Shown one piece after another: positions 58,054-64,000 of a stretch of DNA of 64,000 nucleotides. A model generated the notes under the pieces. It searched no databases. It had not been told where the DNA came from and saw nothing but the letters and a program-made list of their open reading frames with translations. Source of the stretch: Phycisphaerales bacterium. GTDB taxonomy: Bacteria; Planctomycetota; Phycisphaerae; Phycisphaerales; SM1A02. Each line of letters begins with the position of its first letter. Within the stretch, counting starts at the first letter, position 1. Location of the stretch: positions 33,434 through 97,433 of the forward strand of contig SIAM01000002.1 in NCBI GenBank assembly GCA_009691785.1. The letters are read 5' to 3'. Position numbers and translations under genes: made by a program.

Positions 58054-58662
58054 ATGACACTTGTTCCAATCGTGATTGAAAAAACCGGACGCGGCGAACG
58101 CGCGTATGACATTTACAGCCGCCTGCTCAACGACCGAATTATTTTCGTGGGCGGTCAAGTCAGCGACATGATGGCCAACTTGGTCGTGGCGCAGTTGCTG
58201 TTCCTGGCCAACGAGGATCAGAAGTCCGACATTCACTTGTATGTCAACAGTCCAGGCGGCAGCGTGACCGCGGGCCTTGGAATTGTGGACACCATGAATT
58301 TTATTCCGTGCAACATTTGCACCTACATCATTGGTCAAGCCGCCAGCATGGGTTCGGTCATCGCCTGCAGCGGCACAAAGGGCAAGCGTTTCGCGCTGCC
58401 CAACGCGGAAAATTTAATGCATCAGCCACTGATCGCTGGTGTGCTTGAAGGTCAAGCCACCGATCTTGAGATTGAGGCGCGCCACATTCTTCGCATGCGC
58501 AACCAGTTGTACGCAATTTATTCCAAGGCCACGGGTCGCAGCGAGGAACAAATCGCCGAGGACTGTGAACGCAACAACTGGCTCACTTCTCCAGAAATGT
58601 TGAAGTATGGCTTGATTGACAGCGTGCTTGATAAATTGCAAATTCGTCCGCCCGCAGCCTAA
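58054..58662 (+). CDS. clpP: ATP-dependent Clp protease proteolytic subunit, copy 2 (catalytic Asp to Asn)
   Basis: [32 protein letters not shown]. Confidence 0.95.
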   Translation: MTLVPIVIEKTGRGERAYDIYSRLLNDRIIFVGGQVSDMMANLVVAQLLFLANEDQKSDIHLYVNSPGGSVTAGLGIVDTMNFIPCNICTYIIGQAASMGSVIACSGTKGKRFALPNAENLMHQPLIAGVLEGQATDLEIEARHILRMRNQLYAIYSKATGRSEEQIAEDCERNNWLTSPEMLKYGLIDSVLDKLQIRPPAA

Positions 58663-58719
58663 TTGCGATTGATCTGAATAAATTTCACGCGTGAATAAAT
58701 CCGCCGCAAGGTCAAGGAA

Positions 58720-59400
58720 TTATTCCATGTCCGCGAATGTGCCAGGATTATATTTCCACCAACACCACTGGACCACGAACGTGCTAACCAATCCTAAAAC
58801 AACCCCGACAATCACATCCGTAAGATGGTGATTCAGCGAGACAATTCGATTCATTGCAACCAGTGCGACCAGCACCAATGCCACGGGAAATATTTTTGGC
58901 CAGCGCAAAATTAAAACCGTAGCCACCGCGCAAATTGTGGACGCGTGTCCAGAAGGAAATGCAAAACTTCCGCCATCGGGTATCACGCCTTGCCAGTTTG
59001 GGCGGTTGCGCATGAAAATAAATTTCACAAGATTGACCACGACACCGCTGAGGGCAATCGAAAGGCAGGCAAAACCCGCCCAAGCGACAATATCTCGGCG
59101 CTTGCAAAGAAAGCCAATCAGAATAAATGACCCCGAAACACACAACCATGGCAACGCGTCACCTAAAATTCCTATGGATCGCAGAAATGCCCATTGCGCT
59201 ATCTCTTGCTCATTTGATTTGCCCAACAATTGTTGATCAAAATAAATCCAGGACACCAGAACCACCGGCATTGTTCCCACAAGAATGCCCGCGACCAGCG
59301 CCCTGCCCCACGCCGTTGCAAGCAGCGGTTTCAAACGCAACGATTCGCCAACATACTCTGGCCGCAACTCGCTTTGTGTATATGGTTCAATGAAAGACAT
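58720..59400 (-). CDS. PAP2 superfamily phosphatase
   Basis: KFIFMRNRPNW, SFAFPSGHAS, RIVSLNHHLTDVIVG motifs. Confidence 0.93.
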   Translation of the reverse strand: MSFIEPYTQSELRPEYVGESLRLKPLLATAWGRALVAGILVGTMPVVLVSWIYFDQQLLGKSNEQEIAQWAFLRSIGILGDALPWLCVSGSFILIGFLCKRRDIVAWAGFACLSIALSGVVVNLVKFIFMRNRPNWQGVIPDGGSFAFPSGHASTICAVATVLILRWPKIFPVALVLVALVAMNRIVSLNHHLTDVIVGVVLGLVSTFVVQWCWWKYNPGTFADME

Positions 59401-59502
59401 GGGTATGAATCAGCGCCAAAGATGTAAAATGCAATTGGACAAGAGTTGAGGCATGTGCGTAATCATACAAAATGTACATTTAATCTCCCCTATGATGCGC
59501 CC

Positions 59503-60531
59503 ATGAGTGATTCCAACGATGCGCAGCGCTCAATTGATATGTTTCGTGCGGATTTTGCGCGGGTGAAATCCGAAGTTCTTAAAGTGATCGTTGGACAAAC
59601 CAATGTTGTGGATGGCGTGCTCATCGCCTTGTTCGCGGGCGGACATGTGCTGCTTGAAGGCGTTCCAGGACTTGGAAAAACGCTTCTCATTCGCACGCTT
59701 AGCCAGGCGCTTCAACTTAAATTTGGCCGTATTCAATTCACCCCCGATCTCATGCCCGCCGATGTCACAGGCACCACCATCGTGGTCGAAAGCGAACACG
59801 GCCGCGACTTTCAATTTCGCAAGGGTCCCATCTTCGCGCAAATTCTTTTGGCCGACGAAATAAATCGCGCCACGCCCAAGACGCAAAGTTCACTGCTTGA
59901 AGCCATGCAAGAACGCAGCGTGACTGTTGGAGGAGTGACGCACCCGCTTGAGCCGCCCTTCCTGGTCATGGCCACGCAAAATCCAATTGAGCAAGAGGGA
60001 ACATATCCCTTGCCAGAGGCGCAACTGGATAGATTCTTTTTCAAGTTGCTTGTGGGCTATAGCTCACGCGCTGAACTCACCACTATTTTGGAGCGAACCA
60101 CAAGTGGCGTGGAAGCCAAAGTGGAGGCGGTGCTTGGCGCGGAACAAATCATTGCGTATCAAAAGTTGGTGCGCAAAGTGCGCGTGGATGCGGCCGTGCA
60201 GGATTACGCGGTGCGCCTCACGTTGGCCACGCATCCAAAGAGTGAATTTGCCACGCCCATGGTGAATCAATTCGTGCGCTTTGGCGCCAGTCCGCGCGCC
60301 GCGCAAGCGCTAATTTTGGCGGGCAAAGTGAATGCTTTGCTTGCGGGTCGCGCGCAGGTGGCCTTTGAAGATGTGCGCCCCGCGCTGCTGCCGGCCATGC
60401 GCCATCGCATGTTGCTCAACTTTGAGGCCGAGGCCGAGGGCCGAACCGCCGATGGTATTTTAGAAAATCTTCTTGAGACCACTCCCGCCGACATTCGTTC
60501 TGAAACTCAAACCGTAGGAAGCAAAAAATAA
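59503..60531 (+). CDS. MoxR family AAA ATPase
   Basis: LEGVPGLGKTLLIRTLSQAL, ILLADEINRATPKTQSSLLEAMQE, ATQNPIEQEGTYPLPEAQLDRFFFKL. Confidence 0.97.
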   Translation: MSDSNDAQRSIDMFRADFARVKSEVLKVIVGQTNVVDGVLIALFAGGHVLLEGVPGLGKTLLIRTLSQALQLKFGRIQFTPDLMPADVTGTTIVVESEHGRDFQFRKGPIFAQILLADEINRATPKTQSSLLEAMQERSVTVGGVTHPLEPPFLVMATQNPIEQEGTYPLPEAQLDRFFFKLLVGYSSRAELTTILERTTSGVEAKVEAVLGAEQIIAYQKLVRKVRVDAAVQDYAVRLTLATHPKSEFATPMVNQFVRFGASPRAAQALILAGKVNALLAGRAQVAFEDVRPALLPAMRHRMLLNFEAEAEGRTADGILENLLETTPADIRSETQTVGSKK

Positions 60532-61577
60532 TGCGTAACTGTATGTACTTTACCGCTTTTACCTTGTTGACTGGCTCCGCCCTTGCGCAAAATATTGGCG
60601 GCGACAACAAGTCCGCGCCAAAGACGCCAGCCGCAGTTGCGCCAGCAACTACGACAACGCAATCACCAACTCCTTCAACAACTCCCCCCGATGTAAATTC
60701 AGCGACGGTGACAACGCCAGCCACCACGCCTCCCGCGCCGCCAACTGAAAAGCCCAACAACCATATAAAAATATCCGGTGGCTACAGCCATCAATTCAAT
60801 ACATCCATTGAAGGCAGTGGCTCCTATACCGCCGACCGCGCGTACTTTGGAATTTCAAGTCGCCACACGCTTACGGAAACTGTCACGCTTTCGGTCGGTG
60901 TTGCCTATGAATACGACTACTACAACTTCACGGGCAACAGCGTGTTTGCCTTGGCCGCTTGGAACAATGTGGAAACGCTTGGCATTCTTCCGCGCTTTGA
61001 CATAAAACTCAATGATCACTGGTCCGTCGGCGCCGCGCCAGTGCTGCAAATGTCAGGCGAATCCAACGCCAGCGCTGGCAAGACCATCACCGGCGGCGCG
61101 TTGGTGAATTTCCGTTACGCCTTTGACGAGACGCATGTGCTTGGACTTGGCTTGTTGGCCAAGGGTCAATTGAATAATTCCGTGCTTGTGGTTCCAGTTC
61201 CAATTGTTGATTGGGAAATTAAAAAAGGTTTACGAATTTCCAATGTGCGCGGACCTGAGGCGAATCCATTTGTGGGGTTGGAACTTGTGCAGGAACTTTC
61301 AACGCAGTTCAATGCGGCGCTTGGCGGCGCTTGGGAATATCGAATGTTTCGCCTTGACGACAGCGCTCCCCTTGCCAATGGCGCTGGAGTGGAACAGCAA
61401 ATCACTTTGTATGGACGACTTGAGTGGAAACCTGTTCCACAGTTTCGCGTTGATTTTATAGCGGGCGCGTCCGTTATGAATCAATTGAAATTGTATGACA
61501 GTTCCAACAATTTCATCGGCAGCGAGGATGGCGGAACATCGCTTGTGCTTGGCGTATTCGCTAGTTATAAATTTTAA
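60531..61577 (+). CDS. Putative outer-membrane beta-barrel protein, unknown
   Basis: Signal sequence; Pro/Thr-rich linker; alternating beta-strand pattern ending LVLGVFASYKF; TAATG junction with moxR. Confidence 0.75.
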   Translation: MRNCMYFTAFTLLTGSALAQNIGGDNKSAPKTPAAVAPATTTTQSPTPSTTPPDVNSATVTTPATTPPAPPTEKPNNHIKISGGYSHQFNTSIEGSGSYTADRAYFGISSRHTLTETVTLSVGVAYEYDYYNFTGNSVFALAAWNNVETLGILPRFDIKLNDHWSVGAAPVLQMSGESNASAGKTITGGALVNFRYAFDETHVLGLGLLAKGQLNNSVLVVPVPIVDWEIKKGLRISNVRGPEANPFVGLELVQELSTQFNAALGGAWEYRMFRLDDSAPLANGAGVEQQITLYGRLEWKPVPQFRVDFIAGASVMNQLKLYDSSNNFIGSEDGGTSLVLGVFASYKF

Positions 61578-61630
61578 CGCGCGCGTGTTGATCGCCGAGC
61601 CCGCGCACCGGCGCCAACATGGTGGCACAA

Positions 61631-61722
61631 GCAGTCCGTGTTTGAACAAGAGCGCAGTCCGTGTTTGAACAAGAGCGCAGTCCGTGTTTGAACAAGAGCG
61701 CAGTCCGTTTCTGAACGCGAGC
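61631..61722. repeat. 23-bp tandem repeat GCAGTCCGTGTTTGAACAAGAGC, 3 identical + 1 diverged copy
   Basis: Direct reading, between two convergent genes. Confidence 0.97.
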
Positions 61723-61726
61723 GCAG

Positions 61727-62977
61727 TTAGCGCTTTGAAGCCACCGCGCTCAGCAAGGCAAGACGTCGTCCTGCTTCCTCAACATTGGCGCGCGAATTAA
61801 ACGCGCTCACGCGCACAAATCCTTCGCCACAATTTCCAAAGCCCGCGCCAGGAGTTGTGACCAACTGCGCTTCTCTCAGCAGTAAATCAAACGCGTCCCA
61901 ACTTGAAAGACCAGCCGGACATTTCAGCCACACATACGGCGCGTTCTGACCGCCCCACACTTGAAGCCCTTGCGCGGCGATGGCTTTGCGAAGAATGGCG
62001 GCGTTGGCCAAATAGAAATCGCACAGCGCCGTTATTTGCTTTTGCCCATCAGGCGTGCACAACGCGGCCACGGCTTTTTGCACCGGCCAACTCACGCCAT
62101 TGCTGCATGTGCTCCATCGGCGCGACCACAAATCGTGAAATGCAATTCGCTTGCCGTCGCGAGTGCGTCCAGTCAATTCTTTTGGCACAACAGTAAAGCC
62201 ACATCGAAGCCCCGTGAATCCGCCATTTTTAGAGAAGCTGCGAAATTCCACCGCGCATTTTTTTGCGCCCGGAATTTCAAAAATACTGCGCGGCATGTCG
62301 CCGTCGCGAATGTACGCCTCATACGCGGCGTCAAACAAAATCAGCGTGTCATTGCTTACAGCCCAGTTCACCCAGCGCGTCAGCGAGTCGCGATTCATGG
62401 CCGACCCAGTTGGATTATTAGGCGAACACAAATACGCCACATCCACTTGTTGCGAAGGCGGCTCTGGAACAAATCCATTTTCGGGCGTGGCATTCATGTA
62501 CACCAAGCCTTCGTAACGGCCGTCTTTCATTGCGCCGGTGTTGCCAGCCATGACGTTGGTGTCCACATACACCGGATACACCGGATCAGGAACCGCGATC
62601 ACATTTCCACTGCCAAGCAATTCCAAAAAGTGGCTGGCGTCCGGCTTGCTTCCATCGGAAAGAAAAATTTCGCCGTCGGCAATGTCAACGCCGCGATCAC
62701 GGAACATGCTTTGGGCAATCGCCGCGCGCACAAACTCGTGACCAGTCGCAGGTCCATAGCCCTGAAAGCGCTCGCGAACAGCCAAATCCTCGGCACCTTC
62801 ACGCAGCGCCGCCACGGCCACTTCTGGAAGCGGCTCGGTGACATCGCCAATGCCACAGCGAATCACCTTCTTCGCCAACTCTGGATTGGCGTCGCAAAAC
62901 ACCTTCACGCGCCGCGCGATTTCAGGAAACAAATAGCCCGCGCTTAATTTCAAAAAGTTTTCATTGATCCACGCCAT
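61727..62977 (-). CDS. dapL: LL-diaminopimelate aminotransferase
   Basis: RCGIGDVTEPLPEVAVAALREG, FLSDGSKPD, VAYLCSPNNPTGSAMNRD, EFRSFSKNGGFTGLRCGFTVVP. Confidence 0.96.
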   Translation of the reverse strand: MAWINENFLKLSAGYLFPEIARRVKVFCDANPELAKKVIRCGIGDVTEPLPEVAVAALREGAEDLAVRERFQGYGPATGHEFVRAAIAQSMFRDRGVDIADGEIFLSDGSKPDASHFLELLGSGNVIAVPDPVYPVYVDTNVMAGNTGAMKDGRYEGLVYMNATPENGFVPEPPSQQVDVAYLCSPNNPTGSAMNRDSLTRWVNWAVSNDTLILFDAAYEAYIRDGDMPRSIFEIPGAKKCAVEFRSFSKNGGFTGLRCGFTVVPKELTGRTRDGKRIAFHDLWSRRWSTCSNGVSWPVQKAVAALCTPDGQKQITALCDFYLANAAILRKAIAAQGLQVWGGQNAPYVWLKCPAGLSSWDAFDLLLREAQLVTTPGAGFGNCGEGFVRVSAFNSRANVEEAGRRLALLSAVASKR

Positions 62978-63001
62978 GAAATCACATTACCTTATGAATG
63001 C

Positions 63002-63643
63002 TCAGCCAGAACCAACCGAAGCCGTGGCTTTGCGCAAACGAACCGCAAGTGCTGGCGGCAGATTTGCCATGACAAGTTGCTGGCGCCCCTCATGCGCCTT
63101 GAACAACTCGCGGCGAATTCCGCGGATTTCCTTCAGTTGCTTCTTTCCCTTGAAGCCCACCAGAGTTCCTTTGATCACGCGCACTCCGACGTATTCAAAG
63201 TACACCAACTCGCCGCCGTCAATCAACAAGTCCATCAGGTCCTTGAAGATAGCCCGCACAAGCGTGGGCGGAAAATTATTAAATGGCAACCCACACACGA
63301 TCAAGTCGTAGTTTCCGTCCAGTTGCGCGTCCTCAATTTTTCCCTGATGCAACTCAACATGGATTTTTGAATGCGACCTTCGAAATGGCCCCAGGATTTT
63401 TTTCTCAAGGGCGTCGCAAAAAAGTTCGTTCATTTCCACAACGTCCAAGTGGTCGCCCGCGCGCAAATCTTTCAGCAATTTCTTTGTGAAGGGGCCAGTG
63501 CCTGGACCAACTTCAAGCACGCGCCGCTTGCCAATCCGCGCGGTTAGTCCCTTGGTCATGGCGCTAGCAAGCGCGGAACTGCTGGGCCACACGCTGCCGG
63601 TGTTTTTAATATCTCGAAAAGCTTCGCGGACAAATTTCAACAT
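63002..63643 (-). CDS. SAM-dependent methyltransferase, phospholipid N-methyltransferase-like
   Basis: TGSVWPSSSALASAMTKGL, VLEVGPGTGPFTKKLL, DLIVCGLPFNNFPP. Confidence 0.85.
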   Translation of the reverse strand: MLKFVREAFRDIKNTGSVWPSSSALASAMTKGLTARIGKRRVLEVGPGTGPFTKKLLKDLRAGDHLDVVEMNELFCDALEKKILGPFRRSHSKIHVELHQGKIEDAQLDGNYDLIVCGLPFNNFPPTLVRAIFKDLMDLLIDGGELVYFEYVGVRVIKGTLVGFKGKKQLKEIRGIRRELFKAHEGRQQLVMANLPPALAVRLRKATASVGSG

Positions 63644-63673
63644 ATCGCTGCAAGTCTACCTAAAGCGCCGCTC

Positions 63674-64000
63674 TTATAATTGCGGCGCGAACACTTCATT
63701 GCCCTTGAGGCTCAAGGCGAAGCCGGCGAAAATTTCGGCGATCTGCTCCAAATCTTTCAGCGCCGTCATTTCAACCGTGGTGTGCATGTAGCGAATGGGC
63801 AAACTCACCAAACCGCTGGCAATTCCGCCGCCTTTGATGAAAATAGCGTCGGTGTCCGTGCCCGTGCGACCCGCCGCGCCGCCCCGCTGCACCACAATAT
63901 TCTTAGCCTTGGCCACCTCAAATATGCGCGCTGTCACTTCTGGTTGCGAGGCGCCTCCCACGGAAACTTTTGGACCACCGCCCAATTTAAAATGTCCATG
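63674..64000 (-). CDS. M42 family metallopeptidase, truncated by window edge
   Basis: HGHFKLGGGPKVSVGG...GRTGTDTDAIFIKGGGIASGLVSLPIRYMHTTVEM. Confidence 0.9.
   Translation of the reverse strand, partial: HGHFKLGGGPKVSVGGASQPEVTARIFEVAKAKNIVVQRGGAAGRTGTDTDAIFIKGGGIASGLVSLPIRYMHTTVEMTALKDLEQIAEIFAGFALSLKGNEVFAPQL

Noticed and set aside
61631-61722. Possible CRISPR array
   Set aside because: Repeats are directly abutting without spacers; no cas genes nearby
61961-62947. 328-aa + strand ORF
   Set aside because: Antisense to dapL, His/Arg-rich artefact composition; dapL motifs are unambiguous
1-64000. Prophage, transposon or secondary-metabolite cluster
   Set aside because: No integrase, transposase, phage structural genes, or PKS/NRPS modules seen; the FabH/D/G/F set is primary fatty-acid synthesis

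Overview
This 64 kb window is a gene-dense, mid-GC bacterial chromosome segment. The domain mix suggests Planctomycetota, possibly Phycisphaerae-like (planctomycete-type cytochrome c/DUF2231 protein, DUF1573, excisionase-like HTH protein with a long acidic linker, LL-DAP aminotransferase, Gram-negative LPS genes); this assignment is an inference. No prophage, transposon, CRISPR array or rRNA was seen. Most of the content is housekeeping: a fatty-acid synthesis cluster (plsX-fabH-fabD-lipoprotein-fabG-acpP-fabF), gatC-gatA, mutY, psd, tsaB, truB, lspA, accA, proC, dinB, holA, a clpP pair, dapL, three tRNAs, ABC transporters, and an anion/metal-transport neighbourhood (two crcB, chrA, CDF, Usp). 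The items I rate most worth a second look are: (1) a stand-alone B12-binding protein with the Wx9EH and DxHxxG signatures of CarH-type photoreceptors but no recognisable MerR HTH; (2) fabG with no ATG/GTG/TTG upstream of its Rossmann motif, implying an ATC start behind a good SD and a near-consensus promoter; (3) a tandem ClpP pair whose second member has the catalytic Asp replaced by Asn; (4) a DksA/TraR-like protein that has lost three of four zinc cysteines; (5) an HEPN-like protein with an Rx4H motif; (6) a putative membrane-tethered excisionase-like protein; (7) several unusual tandem repeats, including a 12-bp CTAG repeat supplying in-frame stop codons to both convergent genes. All calls come from reading the sequence and translations; no database search was run.
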